Below are positions 33,054-40,677 of a DNA stretch of 64,000 nt, piece by piece (within the stretch, counting starts at the first letter, position 1; each line of letters begins with the position of its first letter). The DNA is from Polaromonas sp. Its GTDB lineage: Bacteria > Pseudomonadota > Gammaproteobacteria > Burkholderiales > Burkholderiaceae_C. The stretch covers positions 1 through 64,000 of the forward strand of contig JAJKJM010000083.1 of NCBI GenBank assembly GCA_021153985.1, given 5' to 3'. The translations under genes were made by a program, and so were the position numbers. The notes below the pieces were generated by a model. It did no database searches. It saw only the letters and a program-made list of their open reading frames with translations, and was not told the DNA's origin.

Positions 33054-33938
33054 TCAGGCCAGGAACGCAGCAACCTCCCGCAGCACCGCATCGTCCTTGA
33101 GGATCTTGCGGTGGCCCAGGCCTTCCGTGGCCACCAGCCGCGCGCCGGCAATCGCTTCGGTGTAGGCCACGCCGTCGGCAAAACGGTTGATGCTGTCCTG
33201 CCGGTCGTGCACCACCAGTGTGGGCAGCGTGATGCGCGGGCCGACCGCGGCGGGTTCGAACTGCGGCATCAAGATGCCTTCGCGCGCCTCGATGCGCCGC
33301 TGCATCGCAGCCCGCGTCGACTCGGCCAGGCCAAACACATGGGCAAAGAGCCGCGTGTATTCCAGCGGCGAAGCGGGCGGCGCCAGCAAGACCAGCCGCC
33401 CGGCGGCCAGGCCCCGGCTTGCCGCATACGCACCGGCATTGGCAGCCAGCGAATGCGCCACCACCGCGCGCAGTGTGTGGCCCTGCTGCAGCAGCCGGGC
33501 TGTCACGTACTCGAGCACGCGGGCAAACTGCGGCAGGTTGCTGACAGATCCGCGGCTACGGCCGTGCGCCGGCATCTCAACGATCACGGGCCTCAGGCCC
33601 TGTGCACTTAATTGGTCAGCCAGCGCCAGCATCTGGCCGGCATGCCCGCCCCAGCCGTGTACCAGCAAGACCACCGGCCCGGGCGGTGCTACCGGGCGCG
33701 AGTACAGCGTGATGCCGGTATCCTCGAAAGGCCACTGCTCGATGTGCCACTCGGGACTCCATGCACGGCGGCGGCTGATCCACTTGGGCGGCAACGGCGT
33801 GCCGAACAGCCGATAAGCCGCGCGCACGGCCAGTGCGGGCCAGAGTTGCTGCGAAGCGCCCAGCCCCCAGCGGAAAATCCGCGTCAGGGGGCTGGCGTTG
33901 TAGAAGGCCGAGGTGGCCTGCAGGGATGTGCGTGTCAT
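33054..33938 (-). CDS. Alpha/beta hydrolase under TetR control
   Basis: The 294-aa protein has the fold's oxyanion-hole segment VVLLVHGWGGHAGQMLALADQLSAQG and a nucleophile elbow AVVAHSLAANAGAYAA (AHSLA instead of GxSxG). An Asp (VVHDRQDSINRF) and a late His (TEGLGHRKILKD) complete a likely triad. An AGGACACC site precedes the ATG at 33938. It lies 26 bases after a 37-aa peptide gene and downstream of a TetR gene, all leftward, so it is likely the effector of that regulon. The substrate is unknown; lipase or thioesterase activity is possible. Confidence 0.85.
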   Translation of the reverse strand: MTRTSLQATSAFYNASPLTRIFRWGLGASQQLWPALAVRAAYRLFGTPLPPKWISRRRAWSPEWHIEQWPFEDTGITLYSRPVAPPGPVVLLVHGWGGHAGQMLALADQLSAQGLRPVIVEMPAHGRSRGSVSNLPQFARVLEYVTARLLQQGHTLRAVVAHSLAANAGAYAASRGLAAGRLVLLAPPASPLEYTRLFAHVFGLAESTRAAMQRRIEAREGILMPQFEPAAVGPRITLPTLVVHDRQDSINRFADGVAYTEAIAGARLVATEGLGHRKILKDDAVLREVAAFLA

Positions 33939-33964
33939 GGCGGTGTCCTCTTTTTTAATCAATC

Positions 33965-34078
33965 TCAGTACCAGATCCAGTCTTCGTTGCTGCGCGGCAA
34001 ACTGCGCAGCGAAGCCAGCACCGCCGTCCCGGCGCGAACGCCAAGAAACACGCCGAAAGCAATGAACAGAATCAACAT
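33965..34078 (-). CDS. 37-aa single-pass membrane peptide
   Basis: This short frame is not covered by usual length cut-offs. It starts ATG at 34078 with a GAGGAAAT site just upstream and encodes one hydrophobic helix (LILFIAFGVFLGV...AVLASL, residues 2-24) followed by a charged/aromatic tail, LRSLPRSNEDWIWY. A TetR operator palindrome sits 15 bases before the start codon, and the hydrolase gene begins 26 bases after its stop. It likely is an inner-membrane accessory peptide. I recall comparable small proteins with an RSNDD-type tail in related bacteria, but the function is unknown. Confidence 0.7.
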   Translation of the reverse strand: MLILFIAFGVFLGVRAGTAVLASLRSLPRSNEDWIWY

Positions 34079-34092
34079 GATTTCCTCATTTC

Positions 34093-34110
34093 TTCGCACA
34101 GTCGTGCGAA
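34093..34110. promoter_or_regulatory. TetR operator, TTCGCAC-N4-GTGCGAA
   Basis: A perfect 7-bp inverted repeat with four-base spacer lies between the tetR stop and the small membrane peptide start. An almost identical site (TTAGCAC-GATT-GTGCGAA) sits upstream of tetR at 34802-34819. This implies a second, repressible promoter for the peptide-hydrolase pair. The match in spacing and half-sites is strong evidence of shared regulation. Confidence 0.75.
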
Positions 34111-34170
34111 ATTAAAAGTTACCCAAACACTGAAAAGGGCACCGCTGCCCCTTTCGCCTTGTCTCGTTTC

Positions 34171-34791
34171 TTATGGGTTGGTGACTGCCTTGGTCTGGTA
34201 GCTCTTTATCAGGCGCTCCCAGGATGCCTGAGCCCGTTCAGCCGCGCGGGGGTCGCGCAGAAAACGGGCATCGTGCAGCATCCCCATGGCGATGCTGCTG
34301 ATTTCCATAACCAATTGCTCGGCGTCGGTGTCGGCCCTCAGGTGGCCGGCCTCCATGGCCTGCAGCACGGTGCGCCGCAACGCGGCGCGCCAACGGGTGA
34401 CCTCGCTGAACAGCGCATCGCGCAGTTCACCTTCGCGGTCGTCCAGCTCAAAGGCGCCTGCGGTGTAAATACAGCCCGACTTGGCCTCGACATCGCGCGT
34501 GCGCACAATCCAGCGCTGCACGATCATCTCCAGCCGCGGCAAGCCCTTGGGCTGCTGCATGGCGGGCACAAACACGTCGGCAATAAAGCGCCGGCCAAAC
34601 TCTTCAATCACGGCTTTTTGCAAAGCCTCGCGCGAGCCGATGCGCGAAAACACGCCGCTCTTGGAAAGACCGATGCGGTCCGCCACCGCCTGCAAGGTGA
34701 TGGCCTCCAGGCCGTCCGCCGCGGCCAGGTCAACGCCTGCGCCGACGATGGCGGCACGGGTCATTTCGCTTTTCTGGGTTTTGGCGTCCAT
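34171..34791 (-). CDS. TetR-family transcriptional regulator
   Basis: The 206-aa repressor starts MDAKTQKSEMTRAAIVGAGVDLAAADGLEAITLQAVADRIGLSKSGVFSRIGSREAL, the TetR helix-turn-helix. The ligand domain has the WRAALRRTVLQAMEAGHLRADTDAEQLVMEI segment of the TetR_C type. It should bind the two palindromes at 34802 (autoregulation) and 34093 (peptide-hydrolase promoter). The inducer is unknown but may be a lipophilic ester or acid related to the hydrolase substrate. Confidence 0.9.
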   Translation of the reverse strand: MDAKTQKSEMTRAAIVGAGVDLAAADGLEAITLQAVADRIGLSKSGVFSRIGSREALQKAVIEEFGRRFIADVFVPAMQQPKGLPRLEMIVQRWIVRTRDVEAKSGCIYTAGAFELDDREGELRDALFSEVTRWRAALRRTVLQAMEAGHLRADTDAEQLVMEISSIAMGMLHDARFLRDPRAAERAQASWERLIKSYQTKAVTNP

Positions 34792-34801
34792 GCGGCGGAT
34801 A

Positions 34802-34819
34802 TTAGCACGATTGTGCGAA
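34802..34819. promoter_or_regulatory. TetR operator, TTAGCAC-N4-GTGCGAA
   Basis: This 18-base palindrome, with one mismatch between arms, lies eleven bases upstream of the tetR start. It matches the site at 34093 in half-site sequence and spacing, supporting autoregulation by the same protein. Confidence 0.72.
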
Positions 34820-34862
34820 AGTGCAATTCCTTGCCTGCGCCGCGGTTTTGGGCGTTGCAGGT

Positions 34863-35306
34863 TTAGCGCCGGCGCTTCCCCGCAGGCGACTGGCCTTTAG
34901 GCGCCAGCCCCACGGCGGCCCTGGCCAGCGCATCCGCTTCCAGGTTGCGGTGGCGCGGTATCCACCTCAGTTGCACCGATTCGAAAGATCGCAACTCGGC
35001 GCGGACATCGTCAAACAGCGGAGCCAGGCGCAGGAAGGGCTCCGTGGCGGTTTCGGCCAGTTGCTGCACCACCACGCTGTTGTCGCAGTGAATCAGCAAT
35101 TCAGCAGCACCGTGCTGCCTGGCGTATTGCATGGCCGCCATCAGCGCGCGCAGCTCCGCTTCGTTATTGCAACCCCGGCTTTCTGCGGTGATGGACAGCG
35201 GGTGGCGGCTGCCGTCCGGCGCAGTGACGACGGCGCCCAGGCCCATGCGGCCGGGGTTGGGCACGGCGCTGCCGTCGCAGTAGATGACCCAGAGTTCAGC
35301 TTTCAC
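34863..35306 (-). CDS. RNase H-fold protein (RNase HI-like)
   Basis: The 147-aa protein has the RNase H core: YCDGSAVPNPG (Asp11), NNEAELRALMAAM (Glu49), HCDNSVVV (Asp75) and LEADALARAA (Asp125), the four acidic metal ligands. It should cleave the RNA strand of RNA-DNA hybrids. It is shorter and more divergent than the main RnhA and lacks its typical basic handle, so it may be an accessory enzyme. The C-terminus is Lys/Arg-rich. Its start is nine bases after the stop of the LysR gene, so the two are probably co-transcribed. Confidence 0.85.
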   Translation of the reverse strand: MKAELWVIYCDGSAVPNPGRMGLGAVVTAPDGSRHPLSITAESRGCNNEAELRALMAAMQYARQHGAAELLIHCDNSVVVQQLAETATEPFLRLAPLFDDVRAELRSFESVQLRWIPRHRNLEADALARAAVGLAPKGQSPAGKRRR

Positions 35307-35315
35307 CAGGTACTT

Positions 35316-36245
35316 TCACGCGGCATCGCGCGCCTCTTGCACCAGCGACACCACAAAGTCCAGGAAGGCGCGCGTCTTGGCGGGCGGGTGGTGGCGCGAC
35401 GGGTGCAGCGCGTAGAGCGGAAAGTGCTCGTCAGGCCAATCGGGAAACAGCTCGACCAGCTTGCCGCTGGCCAGCAGGGCCTCGGAACCCAGCGTCATGA
35501 TCTGCGCAATGCCGTAGCCCGCCAGGCAGGCGCTCAGCAGCGTGCCCGCATCGTTGACGGTCAGGCGCGCGCCGGGCCAGATCTCGACTTTCTTTCGCTT
35601 GCGGTGAAACTCCCAGCTGAAGGGCTTGCCCGTCTCGGGGTTGCGGAAGTCGATGCAGACGTGCGCGCCGCTGCGGTCCAGCTCATGCGGTGTCACCGGC
35701 CGGCCGTACTTCTTGAGGTAGGCGGGGCTGGCCACGGTCGCCATGCGTGAATCCAGCAAGCGGCGATAGACCAGCGTGGACGATGCAGGGTTGCCAAAGC
35801 GCACCGCCAGGTCAAAGCCGTCCGCCACCATGTCGCCGAGCTGGTCCTTGGTCACGAGGTCCAACTGCAGTTCCGGGTAACGCGACATGAAAGACCCCAG
35901 CCGCGGGCCCAGGACCAGCCGCGAGAAAAACGGATCGACATTGACGCGAAGGCGCCCGCGCACCGCTGTCGCGCCGCTGGCTGCCGTGGCCGCAGCCTCT
36001 TCCAGGCCAGCCATCAGCGGCATGACCTGTTCGTAAAAACGGCGACCTTCGTCGGTCAAGGAAATGGCGCGCGTCGTCCGGTCAAAAAGCCGTATGCCCA
36101 GCCGCGCTTCCAGGCGGGCCACGGCCCGGCTCACCCCGGGCTGCGACATCTCAAGCTGCTCGCCCGCGGCCGCAAACGTGCCGGCATCGACGATGGCCGC
36201 AAACACGCCCATGCCGTTGAGCATCCGTTCGTCAAATCCGGTCAT
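35316..36245 (-). CDS. LysR-family transcriptional regulator
   Basis: The 309-aa protein contains the LysR winged helix (MGVFAAIVDAGTFAAAGEQLEMSQPGVSRAVARLEARLGIRLF) and a ligand domain with RLRVNVDPFFSRLVLGPRL, FDLAVRFGNPASSTLVYRRL and YGIAQIMTLGSEALL. This is the subgroup that often controls a divergent oxidoreductase. It faces the NmrA-like gene at 36349 and shares with it a gap holding an inverted repeat. The start ATG at 36245 is used; ATG 36254 three codons upstream is possible. Confidence 0.9.
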   Translation of the reverse strand: MTGFDERMLNGMGVFAAIVDAGTFAAAGEQLEMSQPGVSRAVARLEARLGIRLFDRTTRAISLTDEGRRFYEQVMPLMAGLEEAAATAASGATAVRGRLRVNVDPFFSRLVLGPRLGSFMSRYPELQLDLVTKDQLGDMVADGFDLAVRFGNPASSTLVYRRLLDSRMATVASPAYLKKYGRPVTPHELDRSGAHVCIDFRNPETGKPFSWEFHRKRKKVEIWPGARLTVNDAGTLLSACLAGYGIAQIMTLGSEALLASGKLVELFPDWPDEHFPLYALHPSRHHPPAKTRAFLDFVVSLVQEARDAA

Positions 36246-36260
36246 ACATGCCAATCAGTC

Positions 36261-36280
36261 ATGAATCAAATGCCATTCAT
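36261..36280. promoter_or_regulatory. Candidate LysR operator ATGAAT-N8-ATTCAT
   Basis: A perfect 6-bp inverted repeat lies in the divergent gap between the LysR gene and the NmrA-like gene, 16 bases from the LysR start and 68 from the other start. It fits a LysR dimer site that would control both genes. Confidence 0.45.
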
Positions 36281-36348
36281 GTTATCGCCAAATGAATGCG
36301 CTGTGCCCAGAATTCCTTCCTTCGCGGCGCTTGCCGTAACAACCAGGA

Positions 36349-37200
36349 ATGAATATGTATGCGATCACAGGAATTACCGGCAAGGTGGGCGGCGTTGTCG
36401 CGCAGTCTTTGCTGCAGGCAGGCCAGCCGGTGCGGGCCGTTGTGCGCGACCCGGCCAAGGGACAGGCGTGGGCAAGCCGGGGCTGCGAAGTCGCGCTGGC
36501 GGACATGAACGACGTGCCGGCGCTTACGCAAGCCTTCATGGGTGCGGAGGCGGTGTTTGTATTGCTGCCGCCTCACTTTGACCCCTCGCCAGGCTTTACC
36601 GAAACCCACCACCTTGTTGCGTCGTTGCGCAGCGTCTTGCTGGCCGCGCGGCCACAGCGTGTGGTGTGCATCTCGACCGTGGGCGCGCAGGCTCAACAGC
36701 AAAACCTGCTCAGCCAGCTGGGCCTGCTGGAGCAGGGCCTTGGCGATTTGCCGTTGGCAGTCACCTTCTTGCGGCCGGCCTGGTTCATGGAAAACGCCGC
36801 ATGGGACGTGGCGCCCGCGCGCGAAAGTGGCGTTATCCCCAGCTTCCTGCAGCCGCTGGACCGCGCGATTCCAATGGTCGCGACCGCCGACGTGGGTCGC
36901 ACGGCCGCAGAGCTGTTGCAGACTTCGTGGACAGGTCACCGCGTTGTGGAGCTTGAAGGGCCTCAGCGCTATTCACCCAATGACATCGCCGCCTGCCTGG
37001 CCCGCTTGCTCCGCACCGGTGTGCGCGCCGAGGCCGTGCCGCGCCAGACCTGGCAGGCTTGCTTCAGCGCGCAGGGCATGAAGAACCCGGAGCCGCGCAT
37101 GCGCATGCTTGATGGCTTTAATGAAGGCTGGCTTTGCTTTGAGCACACGGCGCGCAAGGGCACGGTGGAACTCGAGGCCGTGCTGCAGTCCCTGATGTAA
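36349..37200 (+). CDS. NmrA/SDR-like NAD(P)-binding protein
   Basis: The 283-aa protein begins MYAITGITGKVGGVVAQSLLQAG, an atypical-SDR nucleotide-binding GxTGxxG motif. VVCISTVGAQ, LRPAWFMENAAWD and the DVGRTAAELL segment follow, typical of NmrA and quinone oxidoreductase 2-like proteins. It may be an NADPH-dependent reductase or a redox sensor. The catalytic Tyr-x3-Lys of classical SDRs is not obvious. It is divergent from the LysR gene and probably regulated by it. Confidence 0.87.
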   Translation: MNMYAITGITGKVGGVVAQSLLQAGQPVRAVVRDPAKGQAWASRGCEVALADMNDVPALTQAFMGAEAVFVLLPPHFDPSPGFTETHHLVASLRSVLLAARPQRVVCISTVGAQAQQQNLLSQLGLLEQGLGDLPLAVTFLRPAWFMENAAWDVAPARESGVIPSFLQPLDRAIPMVATADVGRTAAELLQTSWTGHRVVELEGPQRYSPNDIAACLARLLRTGVRAEAVPRQTWQACFSAQGMKNPEPRMRMLDGFNEGWLCFEHTARKGTVELEAVLQSLM

Positions 37201-37267
37201 GAAGCTGTTCGTGGTGCAGGGGGAATCCCCAACGCGTCCAAAAGCCGGTGCGGAGTAAGCTTGTTGC

Positions 37268-39325
37268 ATGACGCTTGCACCCGCCCGGCCCTCGACGACG
37301 ACGCCTTTGCCCGTACCGCAGATCCGCCACTACCAAAACTGGCTCAAAGCCACACGCGGCCTGACTTTCGACAACTACGACGCGCTGTGGCGCTGGTCGG
37401 TGACCGATCTCGACGCTTTCTGGCAAAGCATCTGGGACTATTTTGAGATCCAGTCGCCCACCGCGCATACGGCCGTGCTGGGCCGGCGCAGTATGCCGGG
37501 GGCTGAATGGTTTCCTGGCGCGCGGGGCAACTATGCGCAGCAGGTGTTTCGCCATGTCGCGGCGGCAGAAGCGGCCGGCGTGCCCGCGCTTGTCAGCCAC
37601 GGCGAGGCCAGCCTGGCCCGTGGCGAAGCACCGCGCGAACTGGGTTGGGCCGAGATGCGCCGCCAGTCGGCCTCGCTGGCCCTGCACCTGAAGGCGCAGG
37701 GTGTGCAGCCTGGTGATCGCGTTGCCGCCTACTTGCCCAACACGCTCGAGACCATGGTGGCCTTTCTCGCGGTGGTGAGCATTGGCGCCGTGTGGAGCGT
37801 GTGCGCGCCCGACATGGGTACGCCCGCCGTGCTGGACCGCTTTGCGCAGATCAAACCCAAGGTGCTGATCGCCTGCAACGGCGTGCGCTACGGCGGCAAG
37901 GATATCGACCGCCGGGAGGCGGTGGCCGAGCTGGTGGCCGCGCTGCCCAGCGTCACGCATGTGATCGGCCACAGCATACTGTCCGCTACGAATTCGATAG
38001 CGGGAAGCACAGATTACACCTTGGCTACAGCCCGAAATGATGCTCAAACTTCAGCGTTTGAACCGTTCTGGCTGCCGTTCGACCATCCGCTATGGATCGT
38101 CTACTCCAGCGGCACCACCGGCCTGCCCAAGCCCATCGTGCATGGCCATGGCGGCGTGGCGTTGGTAGGGCTGGCCCTGCTGCGCCTGCACAACGACCTG
38201 GCGCCCAGCTATGCCGACGCGACCAACCCCGAGCGCTTTCACTGGTACAGCTCCACCGGCTGGATCATGTGGAACGTGCAGGCCGCCAGCCTGCTCAACG
38301 GCACCACCTGCTGCATTTACGACGGCAACCCGGCGGGCAGCAGCAAAGACGCGCCTGACTGGACGACGCTCTGGCGTTTTGCGGCCAACACGCGTGCAAC
38401 TTTCTTTGGTGCGGGTGCCGCGTTCTTTGCGAACTGCATGAAGGCAGGGATTGATATTGCGCAGTGCGGAGACTTGAGCCGGCTTCGAACGCTGGGGACC
38501 ACCGGATCGCCGCTGAGCGAGGACACGCAGCGGTGGGGCACGGCGCAATTCGCAAAGATCGGGAATTCCAATATCTGGTGGTGCAACATTTCTGGGGGGA
38601 CGGACTTTGCTGGTGCTTTCATCGGTGGCAATCGCGAGCTCCCCGTCGTCCCCGGCGAGATGCAATGCCGCATCCTCGGCTGCGCCGTCGAAGCCTGGAA
38701 CGACAAGGGCGAGTCCGTTGTCGATGAAGTCGGCGAACTGGTCTGCACACAGCCGCTGCCGTCGATGCCGCTCTACTTTGTCGGCGACGAAGGCAACCAG
38801 CGTTACCTGGCCAGCTACTTCGACACCTACCCCGGCGTATGGCGCCACGGCGACTGGCTCAAGGTCACGCCCTCGGGCAGTTGCATCATCTATGGCCGCA
38901 GCGACGCCACCATCAACCGCCACGGCCTGCGCATGGGAACCAGCGAGCTTTACAGCGCGATCGAAGCTTTGCCCGAGGTGCTCGATTCGATGGTGGTCGA
39001 CCTGGAATACCTGGGCCGCGAAAGCTATATGCCGCTGTTCGTCGTGCTGCGGCCCGGCCATGTGCTTGACGATGCCATGAAGGCGCGCCTGAACCAGGCC
39101 GTCAAGACAGCGCTGTCGCCGCGCTTTGTGCCCAACGACATCTTCGCTGTGCCAGAAATCCCGCGCACGCTCTCGGGCAAGAAGCAGGAGCTGCCGATCA
39201 AAAAGCTGCTGCTGGGCCAGCCGCTGGAGAAAGTGGTGAACCGCGATGCGATGGCCAACCCCGGCTGCCTGGACTGGTATGTAGCTTTCGCACGTCAACG
39301 CGCCGGCGCCAACGCCCCCAGGTAA
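37268..39325 (+). CDS. Acetoacetyl-CoA synthetase with a repeat-derived internal stretch
   Basis: The 685-aa adenylate-forming enzyme activates acetoacetate to acetoacetyl-CoA with ATP. The N-terminal WRWSVTDLDAFWQSIWDYF and the VYSSGTTGLPKPIVHGHGG P-loop-like motif, YGRSDATINRHGLRMGTSELY and PRTLSGKKQELPIKKLL are the classic ACS/AACS elements. Residues about 239-261 are encoded by DNA that matches the interspersed repeat (37984-38048), placed in frame just before FEPFW. The rest of the length is usual. The 3' end overlaps the convergent ATPase gene by 31 bases. Role: use of ketone bodies or polyhydroxybutyrate breakdown products. Confidence 0.93.
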   Translation: MTLAPARPSTTTPLPVPQIRHYQNWLKATRGLTFDNYDALWRWSVTDLDAFWQSIWDYFEIQSPTAHTAVLGRRSMPGAEWFPGARGNYAQQVFRHVAAAEAAGVPALVSHGEASLARGEAPRELGWAEMRRQSASLALHLKAQGVQPGDRVAAYLPNTLETMVAFLAVVSIGAVWSVCAPDMGTPAVLDRFAQIKPKVLIACNGVRYGGKDIDRREAVAELVAALPSVTHVIGHSILSATNSIAGSTDYTLATARNDAQTSAFEPFWLPFDHPLWIVYSSGTTGLPKPIVHGHGGVALVGLALLRLHNDLAPSYADATNPERFHWYSSTGWIMWNVQAASLLNGTTCCIYDGNPAGSSKDAPDWTTLWRFAANTRATFFGAGAAFFANCMKAGIDIAQCGDLSRLRTLGTTGSPLSEDTQRWGTAQFAKIGNSNIWWCNISGGTDFAGAFIGGNRELPVVPGEMQCRILGCAVEAWNDKGESVVDEVGELVCTQPLPSMPLYFVGDEGNQRYLASYFDTYPGVWRHGDWLKVTPSGSCIIYGRSDATINRHGLRMGTSELYSAIEALPEVLDSMVVDLEYLGRESYMPLFVVLRPGHVLDDAMKARLNQAVKTALSPRFVPNDIFAVPEIPRTLSGKKQELPIKKLLLGQPLEKVVNRDAMANPGCLDWYVAFARQRAGANAPR
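37984..38048. repeat. Interspersed repeat copy F, inside a coding region
   Basis: The segment cgctacgaattcgatagc ... agattacaccttggctacag ... cccgaaatgatgctcaaa has the block order of copies B and D: GCTAnnAATTC, AGC, a core, GGCTnnAGCCC and GAAA. It is translated within acetoacetyl-CoA synthetase as a Ser/Thr/Ala-rich stretch without frameshift. Confidence 0.55.
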
Positions 39326-39924
39326 GCCCGCACGTTGTCGTTACGCGCCAGGGTATCGAAGTCCGGCGCTTCGCTGACGGCGCCTTTTTGCACAAAGATA
39401 AAGCGCTCGCAGCATTGCCGCAGGATGTCCACGTGATAGGGCTCGTTCGGATGCAGGCATAAAAACACCAGCCGGCCGTTGGCCTTGAGCTTGGCGAAGA
39501 AATCCAGCATGAAGCCGATGTAGCCGTCCTGCGTGTTGAACTGCGGCTCGTCAAACAGATGCACCAGCGGTGAATCGCTCTGCGCGTGTTCCAGCATGAA
39601 GTCGGGCTTGGTCTTCTGGAAAGACCGCACCTGATAGGACTGGTGGTAGTGGATGGCGAGGCGGTCGCGCTCTTTGGTGCGCACCTGGTGAATGTCCTGG
39701 CCGTTCACCAGCACGCGGCCCGCGCTCGGCAGGTTGCTGCCGGTGATCAGCTCAAACAGCGTGGTCTTGCCGGACCCGTTGGGGCCCATGACGCCGACCA
39801 CACAAGGCTTGTGCACTTCGAAGTCGGCATTCAAAGAAAAGGTGGTCGTCTTTTTGAAGACGCCGCGCTGGTATTGCTTGGCGACGTTCTCGACGCGTAA
39901 CAGCGGATGGAGTGGATGGCTCAT
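39295..39924 (-). CDS. Atypical short ABC-type ATPase lacking the signature motif
   Basis: The 209-aa protein starts like an ABC ATPase with Walker A GPNGSGKTT at residues 47-55, a Q-loop-like HYHQ at 92-95 and a Walker B LVHLFDEP at 120-127 with the catalytic Glu126. A possible H-loop His is in LCLHPNEPYH. Only about 30 residues separate Q95 from Walker B, so the helical subdomain with the LSGGQ signature is missing. It is the last gene of the livM-livG-livF operon, six bases after livF. It may be a regulatory or heterodimeric partner ATPase. Its 3' end overlaps acetoacetyl-CoA synthetase by 31 bases. Confidence 0.75.
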   Translation of the reverse strand: MSHPLHPLLRVENVAKQYQRGVFKKTTTFSLNADFEVHKPCVVGVMGPNGSGKTTLFELITGSNLPSAGRVLVNGQDIHQVRTKERDRLAIHYHQSYQVRSFQKTKPDFMLEHAQSDSPLVHLFDEPQFNTQDGYIGFMLDFFAKLKANGRLVFLCLHPNEPYHVDILRQCCERFIFVQKGAVSEAPDFDTLARNDNVRAYLGALAPAR

Positions 39925-39930
39925 GCTGGT

Positions 39931-40677
39931 TCAGACCCCCAAAAGCTGCCGGCACAGGGCGGCATCGTTGCGTAATTCGGCCGCGGGGCCCTCGTGGACG
40001 ATCACGCCCTGGTTCATCACATAGGCGCGGTCGGCCACCTGCAGCGCGCTTTGCACGTTCTGCTCGACCACCAGCACCGCAATGCCTTCGGCTTTGAGCC
40101 GGCTGATGGTTTTCATCACGTCTTGCACCACCTTGGGCGCCAGGCCCTGGCTGGGCTCGTCGAAGAGCACCAGGCCAGGTGAGCCCAGCAGCGCGCGCGA
40201 GATGGCCACCATCTGCATCTCGCCGCCCGAGAGGTTTTCACATTCGCGATGCATCAGGTACTCGAGTGCGCTGAAGATTTCAAAACACTCTTTCTCATTC
40301 CACTTGCGAAAACGCGTGTCTTTGCGCGCGATCGCCAGGTTGCGCGCCACCGTCAAAGTCGGGAAGATGCGGCGGTCATCCGGCACCCAGCCCATGCCCG
40401 CCTTGGCAATCTCATGCGTGGGCATGCGCGTGATGTCACGCGAATCAAAGGCGACGCTGCCTTTGCGCGGCGGCGTCAGGCCCAGCACAGAGCGCAGCAG
40501 CGTGGTTTTGCCAGCGCCGTTGGGGCCCAGCAACGCCACCACTTCGCCTGCGCCCACTTTCAGCGACACGTCGAACAGCACCTGCGTTTCGCCATAGAAG
40601 GTGTCGATGTGGTCCACCGCCAGCATGCCGGCTTGCGGTGAAACGGTGGGGATGACGGATTTCAGCACCGCGCTCAT
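39931..40677 (-). CDS. livF: Branched-chain-type ABC transporter ATPase LivF
   Basis: The 248-aa protein has Walker A GPNGAGKTTL, Q-loop and signature NLSGGEMQMVAISRALLGSP, Walker B LVLFDEPSQGLAP and the H-loop. The DRRIFPTLTVARNLAIA segment is typical of LivF. Its ATG overlaps the stop of livG by four bases. With LivG it powers the membrane pair LivM and LivH (the latter encoded at 47878 on the other strand). The start 40677 was chosen over an upstream in-frame ATG at 40710. Confidence 0.93.
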   Translation of the reverse strand: MSAVLKSVIPTVSPQAGMLAVDHIDTFYGETQVLFDVSLKVGAGEVVALLGPNGAGKTTLLRSVLGLTPPRKGSVAFDSRDITRMPTHEIAKAGMGWVPDDRRIFPTLTVARNLAIARKDTRFRKWNEKECFEIFSALEYLMHRECENLSGGEMQMVAISRALLGSPGLVLFDEPSQGLAPKVVQDVMKTISRLKAEGIAVLVVEQNVQSALQVADRAYVMNQGVIVHEGPAAELRNDAALCRQLLGV

